This document shows, in pieces, positions 21,831 to 33,880 of a stretch of DNA of 64,000 bases. The notes beneath the pieces were generated by a model that was not told the origin of the DNA, made no database searches, and worked only from the letters and a program-made list of their open reading frames with translations. The first letter of the stretch is position 1, and every line of letters begins with the position of its first letter. The stretch spans positions 167,107,531 through 167,171,530 of the forward strand of contig NC_089821.1 of assembly GCF_035046505.1 (NCBI RefSeq), given 5' to 3'. The translations under genes and the position numbers were made by a program. This DNA is from Tiliqua scincoides (lineage: Eukaryota; Chordata; Lepidosauria; Squamata; Scincidae).

Positions 21831-24083
21831 ATGAATCTAGAAAACAACGAGGCAGCATCTGGATCTATTTTTGCCTGGGATTATACTTTGTGGGAGGTCC
21901 GCTTGAAATTCATGGCAGCAGGCCTTTTCATCTCCTTGGGAGTATTTTTTTCCTTGCATTATTTGTCTTCTTGGATGAGCATCTCTTATCGCTTATTGCC
22001 AGCAAAGGACAAATTTTTCTTGAGTATGATTGGAGTGCGAGGTGTTTTTGCAATTCAGAGTTGTGCTGCTGGCTTGTGGGCCTTGCTTCTGGATCCAGTT
22101 TTTCAGGCTGACAAGGTGTATTCCCAGCAGGACTGGAGTTGGTTCATCTGCTTAATAACTTCTGGGTTCTTCTTGTGGGAAAATGTATCTTTTCATGCAT
22201 TTAATTTTATTTTCCAGACATCTAACTTGCAAGGACTCATTCACCATTCCTTTGCCTTTGGTGGATTTTTGGGTTTAGTAACCAACATAAAATCTGGACA
22301 TTATATACCTTTGATGGGAATGCTGCTTGAAATGTGTACACCTTTTGAATATGTATCAAAGGTGCTTATGAAGGTGAGAAACTGCTGTGCAAAGGAAGAG
22401 ACATCTTCTCAATCAATTGTTTTATTTTTGGGGGGAGGGGCATAATATAACAACTGATTTAACCATAAAATCTGATACCAGTTGGTGAGGGACTGAAGGC
22501 CCAATCCTGCCTAACTTTCCAGTGTTGATGCAGCTGTGCCAATGGGGTGTGCGCTGCACCATGTAATGAGGGGGGCAGTCACAGATGCCTCCTCAAGGTA
22601 AGAGAATGTTTATCCTCTTATCTTGGGATTGCATTGGCACTGCATCAGAATGGGAAACTTGGGTAGGATTGGGCTCAAAGTGTGTCAATTGTGTTGAAAC
22701 AAAAGGAACATAGTGTCCTCCAGTAAGTTGCCAAGCAAATCAAACAAATGTTGGCACAGGTGGTCTTGTTATCATGGTAGCCTTCCATCCAGTGATATGC
22801 CACGTGTTCATAGTGAAGTCAAATTGTTCACCCATCTCTTGGTGAACTTGTGTTTGCATCATCTTACTTTGCAAGATCTACTCTCATCTTACTTACTTAC
22901 TCTCCTACTTACTTTGCAAGATATACTCTCATCTTACTTACTTACTCTCCTACTTGTGTTTGCTTCATCTTACTTTGCTACTATTCAGTGTATTGGAGCA
23001 GCTTCATTTAAGCCATTTCTGCCCAACATTGCATAGATGCAACAGGGACCAAATGTGTACACCTGTGGGCTGGGCAGAAATGGGTTAATTTGAATAAAGA
23101 GAGATGGGTCAATTTTCTAGACCTCAGACTGGCTTGGAAAAATGATCAAAGATCTTCTGTAAATACCTTCAAACAGTTCAGAAGTTAGGACAGCCCAATT
23201 TGCTTTTCTGCAATATTTGTCTTCTCTAATTTGAGTCCTTGATTATAGCACAAATATATTCCCTTTCAGGTTTGATGTGACTTCCATTTACTATACCAGT
23301 TCTGTCCTGTGAAGCCTCTCATTCAGTGGTTCCCAAACTGATAGGTTGTGACCACCAGGGGAACCAGAGAAGGGCTATTCCGTGCCCCACTCTAAGAAGG
23401 GTCTTGATAGTTTTGGGTATTTGCCTGAGTGTCCCTATGAGCCTCTTGACTCCAGAAAGGGACTTGACAGGTTGAGGTTTTTGCTTGGGCCTCGAGAAGT
23501 TGGCAGCAGTGTGATTGCCAGATCCTCTGAAGAACCATAGTGACATCCAGATAAGTGGAAAAAACCCTTCCCTGCCTGGCAGCAGTGCAATCATGGTGAT
23601 CATGTTCCTGCCAGTTTCTCATAAGGCTCATGAGAATGCCCAGGCAAAAACCCGAACCTGTCAAAGACCTTTCTGGAGTCAAGAGGCTCATAAAGACGCC
23701 CAGGTAAATGCCAGACAGTGAAAACAAAAATACTACATGAATATTGAATCTAACTTTATTTGCTTCTTTTCCAGGTTGGCAGGGGTAACACATTATTTTG
23801 GAAGGCAAACCAATGGATGGTAATACACATGTTTCACTGCCGCATGATCCTTCTTTACCACATGTCATGGGTGTGCATTTCCAATTGGAATGCTATGCTG
23901 GAAAATCTGGGACTCTTGCATTTTGCTCTTGTATTCATGGGGTTAAGTGTTCTCACTGCAATCTTTAACCCCCTCTGGACATACAATAATACTGAGCGAC
24001 TCTTCCGTCATACCAACAGAGCAATGAATAATGTGTCACCCAACAAACTCAGTGAAGAAACATGTCAGAAGAAAGAGCTATGA
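21831..24083 (+). CDS. CLN8: CLN8 copy 2, TLC-domain ER protein
   Basis: The coding sequence joins 21831-22373 (181 codons, donor ATGAAG|GTGAGA) to 23775-24083 (102 codons plus TGA, acceptor TTTTCCAG|GTTGG), giving 283 aa. R24, Q194, H199, H202 and R204 are kept. It is the most altered copy: the TPFTCISWM stretch reads TPFEYVSKV, HMWWVC reads HMSWVC, and a short gap in the tail removes the DWN block. The end is KKEL, still a KKxx ER-retrieval signal. Shared residues with copy 3 (MNLENN, KDKFFL, YSQQDW, NTLFWKA) point to a common ancestor after the split from copy 1. The frame is open throughout, so it is probably functional, perhaps with shifted cargo or partner preference; that is inference. 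Confidence 0.93.
22497..22677. repeat. Palindromic GGCCCAATCC element
   Basis: This is a family copy with GGCCCAATCCTGCCTAAC at the left and TTGGGTAGGATTGGGC at the right. It lies 120 bases inside the copy 2 intron. Confidence 0.6.
22855..22985. repeat. Local tandem repeat, about 54-bp unit
   Basis: The block ACTTTGCAAGAT.TACTCTCATCTTACTTACTTACTCTCCTACTT occurs twice in a row, with partial ATCTTACTTTGC pieces on each side. Confidence 0.75.
22997..23084. mobile_element. Short palindromic element at TTAA (piggyBac-like?)
   Basis: The ends are TTTAAGCCATTTCTGCCCAAC and GGGCAGAAATGGGTTAA, an inverted repeat bordered by TTAA-like sequence. A relative is at 43044-43126. TTAA targets and AACCC-starting ends are typical of piggyBac-derived short elements, so that class is suggested but not shown. 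Confidence 0.45.
23324..23715. repeat. hAT-like remnant containing a long inverted repeat
   Basis: It starts with CAGTGGTTCCCAAACTG. Arms at about 23412-23487 and 23637-23712 are inverted copies of one another (TATGAGCCTCTTGACTCCAGAAAGG against CCTTTCTGGAGTCAAGAGGC), separated by about 150 bases. The hairpin lies less than 100 bases before the second coding exon of copy 2. No matching inverted repeat is seen in copies 1 or 3. Confidence 0.7.
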
Positions 24084-24216
24084 TGATAAATGTAGGTATC
24101 TTTGGGCAGGGGTAGAACACAATTGGAAGAATGTAGTACAGATGGACTTTTAGGAATTATCTGACTTTGCTGAGGATGAAACCTGAATCTCAGTCATATT
24201 GGGGTATAGCTAAGCG

Positions 24217-24222
24217 AATAAA
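24217..24222 (+). promoter_or_regulatory. CLN8: Candidate polyadenylation signal of CLN8 copy 2
   Basis: AATAAA lies 134 bases after the stop codon. The matching place in copy 1 (near 7071) reads CAAATAGAG, so the two copies may end their transcripts at different points. This is only a hexamer match, without expression evidence. Confidence 0.35.
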
Positions 24223-24695
24223 GGGATGGCTAAAACCACACAAGTGCAGGATAGAAACTTGCTGTTGGAACTGATGTCAGTGACCAACCACTTTTTCACT
24301 TGAACCAAGCTTGAACCATTCACTAACAAGACTATTCCATATCTACGAAACTATATGTGAAGGGGAAAAACTGATGCCATCTTTTGAATCAGCACCCTAA
24401 ATTCATATACAACTACCATAAATTTTGAAAAAGTTTTTTTCACACTCAATTTTGCAGGCTTGTGTAATTCTTGGGTGAGGCTGATAATCCATCACTTGTA
24501 GCTGCTGCCCCATGTCATATAATAATAATGAGACCAGCTTCTCTCCGGTTCAGTCAGCAGAGACAAGACTGGAATATGTTCCTTTAATTTAATTTGCCTT
24601 GGAGTTTGATAGTTTGCAGCAGGCTTCCCTATGAAATATAATGCAGAAGCTGCTTTAAATTGCCTTTTCAAAATAAGGACATGATGTTTAGAAAA

Positions 24696-25087
24696 TACAG
24701 GCAACCTGCATTATCCACAGGTTCAGTACGCGTGGATTTCTTCATCTGCGGGTCCCCAAACCCATGGTGCGCGTCAGCCTGCAGTCTCCAGAGGCGAGGG
24801 GACCTGTGCTATGCAGGCCTCTGCAGTCTTCAGAATGAAGCCTAAAGTTGAAAACTGGAAGTCGCCTTTAAATGGGTCCGGGTGGTTTTTTGATGCCCTT
24901 CGAGGCTGTGGGTGGATGCATGTGGCCTCTACGGGCTTCAGAAGACCCTCCAGATCTGACCGGAGCTCAGCTCCAGTTGAGTTCAGGGTGTGTGTTCCAA
25001 AAACCATGGGTTTTCAATACCTGCAGTTTTCCTTATCCGCGGGTGTTCTGGGAATGGAATCCCTGCGAATAATGAGGGTTACTTGTA
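24696..25087. mobile_element. Tigger-like short element (TATCCGCGG type)
   Basis: The ends TACAGGCAACCTGCATTATC and, reversed, TACAAGTAACCCTCATTATT form an inverted repeat. Internal CTTATCCGCGGGTG and ATCTGCGGGTCC are typical of this family. The TA at each edge fits a TA target. Confidence 0.55.
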
Positions 25088-25514
25088 ATTGTATAATAAA
25101 GTTTGACTTGGTAGAAATAGGGTGACTGCCTTTTTCGTCCTGCAACTCCTATAGTGCTTATTTAATTGTTTTTTGAAAATGCATTCCTTTGTTTCAATGA
25201 CATAACATTGCGATATATTGCTTGCACTTAAAATAATTTGCATATCAATGCAGTTAGTTCAGATTGCAATTAATGTTCCCTGTTAATGCTTGAACAAAAA
25301 AATACAGCGGCTTACCATCTTTCTCCCCGGGATTAGAGGTATGTTTCACTGAAGAAACAAAAACTTCAGTGTTAGAGCTTTGAAGGACTTGCAAATCATT
25401 TACACATTTGTTTGTATTTTTAAAATTGAAGCCTAATGGGCAGAATGGGTGAAATTGTTATGTATATCTTGATTTCAGACTCATTTGTAAATCAGCCTTG
25501 TATTATTTAAAATG

Positions 25515-25735
25515 AATTCTGGGAAAGAGTTCCGGTATTGGACTTAAACCTGGAAGATCCAGGTTCAAATCCATGCTCAGTCACAAAGCTTCCTAGGTGA
25601 CCTTCGGCCAGTCACTCTCAGCCTCACCTACCTGACAAGGTTGCTATGAAGACACAATGAAAGAAGGAACCATGTATACTGCCCTGAGTTCCTTGAAGGA
25701 ATGCTAGTGTGAAAAATAAATCATGTTTTGACTTC
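25515..25735 (+). repeat. tRNA-derived CORE-type SINE
   Basis: It has a B-box-like GGTTCAAATCC, the blocks GGTGACCTTCGGCCAGTC and TCAGCCTCACCTACCTGACA, and a tail of GAAAAATAAATCATG. It is the same family as 21247-21481 in the opposite orientation. Confidence 0.75.
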
Positions 25736-28700
25736 TTTATGACTAGAGTGTCTCTGTGAAGGTCATGATTCTCTTTCAGAATGATTTATGGTTACTCCTT
25801 TTGTTGGACCAAAACTAGCATAGTTGGACTTTGTTGGACCAAAACTAGCATAGTTGCATCTGGTGCCTGTCCACTGAACTAAAATAACTTGCAGGCCAAC
25901 AAAAAGCTTTAAAGACATACTTGTTCTATGACGAAAGACACATTTGTTCTATGACAGTTCATAACATTGACTGATGGGTTCTAGGGGGGAAAACAGGGAG
26001 TAGGAAGCAAGCATTGTAACAAAAACCTCCCTGTCCTTCTGCAATTGATTTTCTATACCTCAGCCAAAATGGACTCCTCTGCATAGAGACTTTTTGAGAC
26101 CACCAGTGATCTAATGATTGCTTCCCTGGCAAGGAAGATCATGTAGTTCGGGGTGGACTTCTCAGGAAGAGGCTGAAGCATGGTTTGGAGTTGATTTTCA
26201 AAGCTGTAGAGTGGTTGGTCCCTGGTGGAATCTAGTTCAGTATTTCACCAGGGCCTCAGAAGCAAGGCCAGGAACCACTGAACAGGAAAGTTCCAGAGCT
26301 CTGACATGAATCAGCTATGACAACCAATGGTTATATCAGCGGTTTTGTTGGCACATGTCTGAGCGGACCTGGATTTGGAGATAGAGGCCAGGTAGGTGGG
26401 TTGGTACTGATCCAGCCCCCTTCCTGGCCTTAACACATACACCTCCTCCTCCTCCACCCGTCTTTGCCTTTTTCCTCAACCTTCCCAGCCTCTCCACCCA
26501 CCACCCGTTCTCTGCACCAACATACTAGTGTTGGGGCTTCCCTGCTGGCTGCTAGGAGCATTGACCTGACTGCACAGAAAGGCGGGTTGGGCTTTGCAAC
26601 CACCAAAAAGCACACACTGCCACCAGACCATTTGTTCTGGAAATGCAGAGACCCTTAGGAGTGATAGTTCACAGTTGAGATCTAGTTGGTTCTTCATGCC
26701 AACAGAACAAAGGGCTTAAAAGGAGCTTCCCCTGCAGAATGTGCTGCCCAATGTGAAGAAAGTTGCTACCAGGATATGCTCCGCTCTTGAGGTTTGGATG
26801 GGAAATTCATTCTCTATTCAGCTTCTCAAAGCCACATTTCCAAAGTCTCTCTAAGCAATAATGCAAAACCTTTCAAGTTTTGAATCAAATAAATGCAGTT
26901 TCCTACTTGGAACTAACTTTGGCATATCAACTTTATAATTGAAACAGCTATATAAACAGCTAGAACTTTTGGTTGTGCTATTCAATTCACGTTAGAACTC
27001 TGAAACATCTGTCTGCAGTAGTTGTTCTCAGCGTTTTCAAGTCTCCACAATGGAGAAAGGAGAGTCCTGAGTTTTCTGATCACCAAACCCAAATACACTG
27101 GAGGAACTGATTGGTCAAATCTAATGCTATTAATTTGGCTTTCAGTTTGCACCTAATGAGAGCTGCTGCTAGAAAAAGTGTGTTAAAAACTAATAGGCCA
27201 AGTTCACAGGTGTTACACTAATAGTACTTGAAATTTTGTGCTGCAGCATATTTTTCAGCCTGCAGAGCATTTCAGATGTATAGGTAGTCCCCAGCTTAAG
27301 GAAGTCCCAAGGAAAACCACCTTGTGCTTTTGTGTAGTCATAGTCTATCTGAATCAACAACTTCCACGGGCAGAAGTCATCCTTGTTCCTTCTCTTCAGT
27401 CAAGGATCTTCCATTCCTACTCCAGATCCTCATGGAACCTTCTATTCCCAGGCTGTAACTTCCTCTCTTTAGCCTTCTGATTACTGTTTTTTAAGCATCT
27501 CTTGCCAGTCAGGTCTTCTTCACCCTTTCCAGATCAGAGTCACAGGAGGGCCCTTAGTCAATGTAATCCCATCCCAACACAATTCCTATTTTCCAACAAA
27601 GATGAAGGAAAACTTCTGGCAATGACATATATTCCATTCAAAGTCATATACTCGTGCCCCCTTTTTTCTGATAAGGAACTGTGCCTTTAACAACTGCACA
27701 ATGACCTGCAAACGTTCAGCAGGTGCAGCTTTACCAGCACAGAGGTGCACCAAGGGGAAAAGTTGCACCTGTTGAATGTCCTGCATTTCTGAAAGGCACA
27801 GAACAGGCTTTCCATAAGGGGCCAGGGAGATGGCGGTACTGCTGCCCTTCTTGTTTTATGTTTCCAAACAAATATAATACTTCCAACTCCCAAATAGCAG
27901 AGACAGCAGCCTCCCATTTCCCTGTGGGTCAGTAGCCGTTTGACATGACCCTAGTTTCGGGTGCAGCAACAAGCCCCCCCCCCCCCCCCCCCCGGCAATG
28001 TATCTCTGGAAAACCCATGTATTTATACTGTATGGTTTTTCCCTCTTGGATTCCTCTTCTGAGTAAGGTGTAAATGGTGCCTCAAAACATTGGCATGAAG
28101 CACCTTCTGGAGGTATGTGCTGCATGAGGCATCTTCAAGGGGAGCCACCCTTGCAGCTGTGAACATTGATTCAGCACCAAATAGGGCCAGCCAGCAGGCT
28201 AGCCAAAATAATAGGATCAACACGTGCTCAAATGAATCAGGAGTCCAGTGTTTACTCTGATTTCAGGGGAGACTGCAAAGGGAAGGGGTGCCTCAAGAAT
28301 CTGTGTTTCCACTGCTGTTGTTCTCTCTCCCTCTCCCCCCCCCCCCATATCTCAACACATTGGCCAAACATTTATGGAAAAGCTACAGCCAGGAATGTTC
28401 TTTGGAGTCATGTTTTAAAACTCCACATAGTAAAAAGGGAACTGGTACATCCAGGGCTTGCTGCTAGTACTGGGGAAAAACCAACCTGTTGCGCCCAGCT
28501 TGCTCTATATTATATTAAGAATATTTATATGCCACTTTTCAATTCAGTAGTTCATAAAGTGATTTCAATAAATCTAGGATGGCGCTCTGTCCCCAAAGGG
28601 CTCCCACTCTCTACAAAAGAGACCCCACCTAAAGCCACTGGACAAGACGTCATGCCAAGATGAAGAGGGACAGTTCCTCTCCCCTGCTGAATATAAGAGG

Positions 28701-29554
28701 ACACCACTTGTAAGCTGCCTATTTGCTCAATTAGCAGGGGTAAGGGCTCCTATCAGCAGCTGAGGTGAGAGCAATATGCACTGTGGTCAGATGTGGGGGG
28801 TGCACCTTCCAGGCACTGTTCCCTGTTGTATGGGGGGGGGGGTGCCTGTCACAAAGAATATTCAGAATGCTGCTACCATCACAGAGGCTCACTTGTGCTC
28901 ACAAAGGAATCTCCCCCAGCCCAGCCTAACTTTGAACACTTGAATGTATTTGAGATTCCAAAACAGAAACTACAGAAAGAGAAACAGAAACCAATTCCAA
29001 AACTACAGGCCGGTGCAGGGCCCCTGTTAACACAAATAAGCCTCTGTGATGGTAGCAGCATTTTTAACACCATGGCTGTGTATAACAAAAGAAGGATACA
29101 GCTTTGCAAGGTGTGCTTTGTAATTACAACATTGCGTAAAACCAATAGCCATGGCCCCTAAGGAGTGCATGGGCACCCTCCCTACTCCCAAATGTCTCAG
29201 GAATGAAGGGAGGGATCCATTGTATATCATGGAGACACGCTTCTCCCTCCTTTTTATAGAAATAAGCTAAAAAGGACCAGAAAATAGCCTTAATTGATCT
29301 GAGGTTCCAAAGCAGCTACGCTGTGGCCAGGGCAGGGCAGGAGGCAGTCTCTGAGGTGAAGTCTGAATAGGCCTGATCCTGGCATGTTTTAGGAGAGCGA
29401 GTAGAGCCCAGCCTCAGACAAGGGGGAAAACCCTTCTGTGTGAGAACAGCCTGACTCCTTCATGCTGGGAGGAGGTGCAGAGGTGCTGGATCTTGCTTGG
29501 GATTCTCTACCCTCCCTTCTCACTGCTTGCTGCTGATGCAGCAGTGGGCAATTT

Positions 29555-30681
29555 TCACAATGGACAGAGGTGGAAAGTGGAGTGCCTCAAGGATCTGTTC
29601 TGGGACCTGTACTTTTCAACCTATTCATAAATGACCTGGAGGCAAGGCTAAGCTGTGAGGTGGCCACGTTTGCAGATGACACCAAACTTTTCGGAGTGGT
29701 GAAGACCAGAAGAGACTGTGAAGAGCTCCAGAAGGCTCTCTCCAAACTGGGAGATTGGGCAGCAAAATGGCAGATGCGTTTCAATGTAAGTAAGTGTAAG
29801 GTCATGCACACTGGGGCAAAGAATAAAAAATGGACATATAGGCTAATGGGTTCTGAACCGTCTGTGACAGATCAGGAGAGAGATCTTGGGGTCCTTGTGG
29901 ACAGCTTGATGAAAGTGTCGACGCAATGTTCGAAGGCAGTGAAGAGGGCTAATTCCATGCTTGGGATCATCAGGGGAAGCACTGAAATAAGGCAGCTAAT
30001 ATTGTACTGCTGTTGTACAATTCAATGGTAAGGCCACACTTGGAGTATTGTGTCCAGTTCTGGTTGCCACATCTCAAAAAGGATATAGTGGAGATGGAAA
30101 AGGTGCAAAAGAGAGCGACTAAGATGATTGCTGGGGTGGGGCACCTTCCCTATGAGGAAGGGCTACAGCATTTGGGCCTCTTCAGTCTAGAAAAGAGATG
30201 CCTGAGGGGGACATGATTGAGACATACAAAATCATGCAGGGGATGGACAGAGTAGATAGAGAGACACTCTTTTCCTTCTCACATAACACCAGAACCAGGG
30301 GACAACAATGGAAGTTGAATGTTGGGAGAGTTAGGATAGACAGAAGAAAATATTTCTTTACCCAGCGTGTCATTAGTTTGTGGAACTCTTTGCCACAGGA
30401 AGTAGTGATGGCATCTTGCCTGGATGCCTTTAAGAGGGGACTGACCAACTTCTGGAAGAAAAGTTCATTACGGGTTACAAATCATAGTGGGTATGTGCAA
30501 GCTCTTGGTTTTAGAGGTAGGCTGCCTCTGATTGCCAGATGCAGGGGAGAGCACCAGGACGCTGGTTGTGTCTGCTGTCTTGTGTGCTCCCTGGGGCATT
30601 TGGTGGGCTGCTGTGAGATACAAGAAGCTGGACTAGATGGGCCTTTGGCCTGATCCAGCGGGGCTTTTCTTATGTTCTTAG
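29555..30681 (+). repeat. CR1 LINE, 5'-truncated
   Basis: Reverse-transcriptase motifs are readable: SGVPQGSVLGPVLFNLFIND, then FADDTKLFG, followed by the CR1 C-terminal part ([34 protein letters not shown]). The 3' end is the CR1-type GGCCTGATCCAGCGGGGC and CTTATGTTCTTA. The frame is broken in the 3' third, and the endonuclease and first RT blocks are missing. It is inserted between the second and third CLN8 units. Confidence 0.9.
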
Positions 30682-30754
30682 CAGCAGCATCCCCGGGAGC
30701 CCTGACTGGAGCCTGCCAAAGGGCTTCTGTCCTCTGGGTACCATGGAGAGTGTG

Positions 30755-31290
30755 CTCCTGTGCAGGGCCATTTGTGGCCCTTGGAGTCCCCCAATCCAGC
30801 CCGCAGAGAGCCTCCAATCTCCAATGAGTCTCTGGACAGTTGGAGACTAATGGAGCCCATGCTTGCCCACAACTCGGGGTTGCGCCCACCAGATGCGAGC
30901 TGCGGGCCAAGTTAGAGTAAGGTCTTTTATAGTCTCCCTGTGTTTTCTGCTTTTCCTGGGTTTTATTTTAATCCACCACCACCCCTGCCCCTGAACAACT
31001 TATGTCTCCCTGTGTTTCTGGCTTGGTCCACATGTTTTCGCTGTGCAAGAGGTGTGTGGGAAACAGTTCATTGTTCTCATGTGGTTTTACAAGACTGTAT
31101 TATAGTTTCCATGGGTATTATAAATAAACTCAGTAAAATTGATTCATTCATACAAGTTCCATCTCTAATGTATTCATTTATGTAAATGTATTCAAATTTG
31201 AAATGTAAATTAATTCTTTTTTTCCCCTGGCCCCCAACACAGTGTCAGAGAGAGGATGGGGCCCTCCTGCCAAAATGTTTGCCCGCTCCT
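30755..31290 (-). mobile_element. hAT short element, CAGGGGTGTCC family, inverted
   Basis: Read on the - strand it carries TTTTGGCAGGAGGGCC, GACACTGTGTTGGGGGCCAG, AATTAATTTACATTTCAAAT and ACTCATTGGAGATTGG in the order seen at 20723-21175. The ends are altered, so the limits are approximate. It is immediately followed by block B2. Confidence 0.65.
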
Positions 31291-31325
31291 GCTAGACCAG
31301 TAGGGCACCCACTGGTCAGCCTCGC

Positions 31326-32095
31326 AGCGACAAGGGGCCGGCCCTGGCCTTTCTGCTGCAAGCCTTTGGGGGCGAGTGAGGGCAGCCCTGGAGGGCTTCC
31401 AAGGGTTTTGCAGCGAGTGATTCAGTCGCTCCGTGGAGGACGCCCGTGACTCATGTGCGGCTCCTTCTCCACCTCCGCCCCGGGGCAAGGCTTCACACGG
31501 AGGCGGAAGAAAGCCAGTCGAGGTCCTGCTGCGCCTGACGCCCCGGCGCTGAGCAGGTCTGGCTTGGAGGATTGGTCGCCTGCCGCTCGGGAGGGGCTTA
31601 GCAGGTGACGAGGAGGTCGACAGCGCTGGTGGAGAGGAGCAGGGCGAGGCCCCTCGCTAGTAAGTAGCGCGCAAAGCCTTCGCAGGGGGAGAGCTTGAGA
31701 GATCCAGCCCCATTTGGGCATCCCTTCGCACGTGGTGCTGCATTCACTGTAGTGGAGGTGGGGAGAGGAAAGGCAACTGCGGGGGGGGGATTCGCGGTGA
31801 CTTAGTGAAGATGTGTTGGGATCAGGCCTCCGCCCCGAGGGGTCAGCACCGCCTCCGCAATGAACACGCCCTGGTCTGTGGCGCGAGCCAGGGGAGCGCT
31901 CCGGTTGCCTTCCTCGCCGGCCGGCCGCCTCCATCGCCCAAAGATGGAGCTGACCCGACAGGGCGAAAGCGAAAGCGAAAGGCTCGACCGCCTGCAGGGC
32001 TGCCAGGCTGGCGCCCAGTCTAAATGGGGGTTTTTCTGGCTGTTTCTGACGAAGAAGCAGCAGAGAAAAGGAGATTAACAGCCCAATCCTATCCA
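31326..32095 (+). promoter_or_regulatory. CLN8: CpG island upstream of CLN8 copy 3
   Basis: CpG-rich sequence on the coding strand side, with a donor-like GCTA|GTAAGT near 31662 and the leader acceptor at 33824. This is the best promoter candidate for copy 3. The palindromic AGCCCAATCC element (32078-32171) bounds it. Confidence 0.6.
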
Positions 32096-33880
32096 CACTT
32101 TCCTGGGAGTGAGCCCCATTGACTCTAATGGGGCTTACTTCTGAGTAGATACACCTAGGATTGGGCTGTCAGGCCACGATCTGAATTGTTCACGTGTGGA
32201 AATGGGTCACAGCTGTGAGTCTGAGGCATGCACCTGGAATTCAGCTCATGCTCAGGGGCGCACACTGTCACTGATGGAAGAAAGTTGCAAAGTTGCAAAG
32301 AAGAAAGTTGCAAAGTATTAATGCAAAGAATTAATTTACATTTCAAATTTGAATAAATTTACATAAATGAATATGTTAGAGATGGTACTTATAGGAATGA
32401 ATGAAGGTCTTGTAATAGCTCAAGGCCTATAAAAGGCCTTGCACAAAGCAAGGCTAGCCTTCCCTTTGCTGCTGCTGCTGCTGCTGCATCATCACAGACA
32501 TGAAACAGCAAGCAGTGGAGTGAACCCTCGTCCCACAGCCCACAAGAGAGGTTGAACAGTTGACCTCACACTGAGAGCAATTGTGTTGGGCCAGCAAGTC
32601 TCTGGAGGGCCAGAGGCTCATTGGAGACTAGGAGCTCCCTGTGGGCCGGATTGGGAGTCCCCAAGGGCTGCAAGTGGCCCCCAGGCCAGGGTTAGGGCAC
32701 CCCTGCTCTAGGAGATAGGCTGTGGTGTCAACAGTGGCCCCTTGCTCTGGCAGGCAAGCATAGGGTTAACACCAGGGCCTCAGATTGCAGTGAGTGTGTC
32801 TCTCAGCTACAGCCACTTGGAGGCAAAAAGGCCCACAGGGTTAAAAGCAGAACCTGCAGGAAGGAAAAGGGTGTGGGTAGTAGAAGGAAGGAGAGAGAGT
32901 GAGCTAAACTAATAGGATTAATGGAACTAATGGACCTGCTGACTGACAGAGAGACAGGTGAATGAACTTCTGAGTATTGCTAGAATGGGGACTGCTGAAA
33001 CAGAGACTACTAGTGACTGCCATGCCTGAGATCTGCTGAGGACTAAGGTGTTGCTGTGGTGGCTGGAGAAGCTGCTGGCAGGAGAGGGGAGGAAGGAGGA
33101 CCTCTGCAGGTTGAACAGGCGAGCAACCCTGGTGGTGGGGTCCAGCAGGGCTGCAGTGTGGAACTGCACATTGTTGGGGAACAAAGGGAAGCTAATTAGC
33201 TTAAAGTGGGCATAGGTTCTGTAGGTGAAGCTTGGACCAGGAATCTGGCAAAACATGTTGTAAGATACATAATGGTTGGTATCATAATTTCTTAAATTTG
33301 CGCATTACCAGTACTGGAACCATACAATCCTGGCTTGTGATGGGTGGTATAGAATTTGGATCCAAACATCAGCAGAACAGTGGGGGAAGAAATCATGGAG
33401 ATATTGCTTCTGTGGCACTAATAATACAGTATGTGAATTAGTTCTCTATGTCAACATTTCTGAAAATTGGGGCCCTAAGACCCCTTCAGGGGTTCTAAGA
33501 GCATACTATAAATGGCCACCATTTGCCCCTTCCTGGTGTGCTCATCTGTGCCTCCTGTCGCCCCTGTTCTCACTCTGGTATGGCTGATATTCAGCCATAT
33601 ATTCATCGGTATTTAGCATTGGGCTTGGTTTTCTGCCACTTGACACATGTAACAGCTCTCTGATGCTCCCCAAGACCATGTAGGGTCCTCAAAACACCTT
33701 CAAAAGTGTGAAGGGCTCCAGAGACGGATAGGTTTAACAACCAGTGCTCTGTGCAACTCATTAGAACTACTGTACACGTTGAGTGATCTCTGATGCACAG
33801 TCTTCTATAAATCTTCTCTTACAGATAGCAGTGTGTATCTTATCCCTCGGTGTAAGAATAGAAGATCCTTTAACAGAACT
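31326..33880 (+). repeat. Segmental duplicate B, second copy (promoter block of copy 3)
   Basis: This is the near-identical partner of 15991-19354. It runs through the leader acceptor into the intact copy 3 exon. The counterpart of 16955-17785 is missing: the sequence passes from GAAGAAAGTTGCAAAG repeats straight to AAGAATTAATTTAC near 32325, taking with it the left end of the hAT element found at 17705. Confidence 0.9.

Larger units (their letters stand above)
22374..23774 (+). other. Intron of CLN8 copy 2 (short)
   Basis: At 1.4 kb this is the shortest of the three introns (5.1 kb in copy 1, 2.6 kb in copy 3). It contains a palindromic element (22497-22677), a two-unit tandem repeat (22855-22985), a TTAA-flanked palindromic element (22997-23084) and a hAT-like start that runs into a long inverted repeat (23324-23715). 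Confidence 0.7.
24084..29550. other. 3' flank of CLN8 copy 2, no gene seen
   Basis: Stretches near 24470-24540, 26040-26290, 26990-27170 and 27750-28160 match the 3' flank of copy 3 (41090-41160, 45600-45790, 46870-47010 and 47570-48440) in the same order, which shows that the duplicated unit extends about 4 kb past the stop. It also holds a Tigger-like element, a SINE, poly-C tracts (27975-27993) and a direct repeat of TTGTTGGACCAAAACTAGCA near 25800-25855. Open frames here show no family likeness. Confidence 0.6.
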
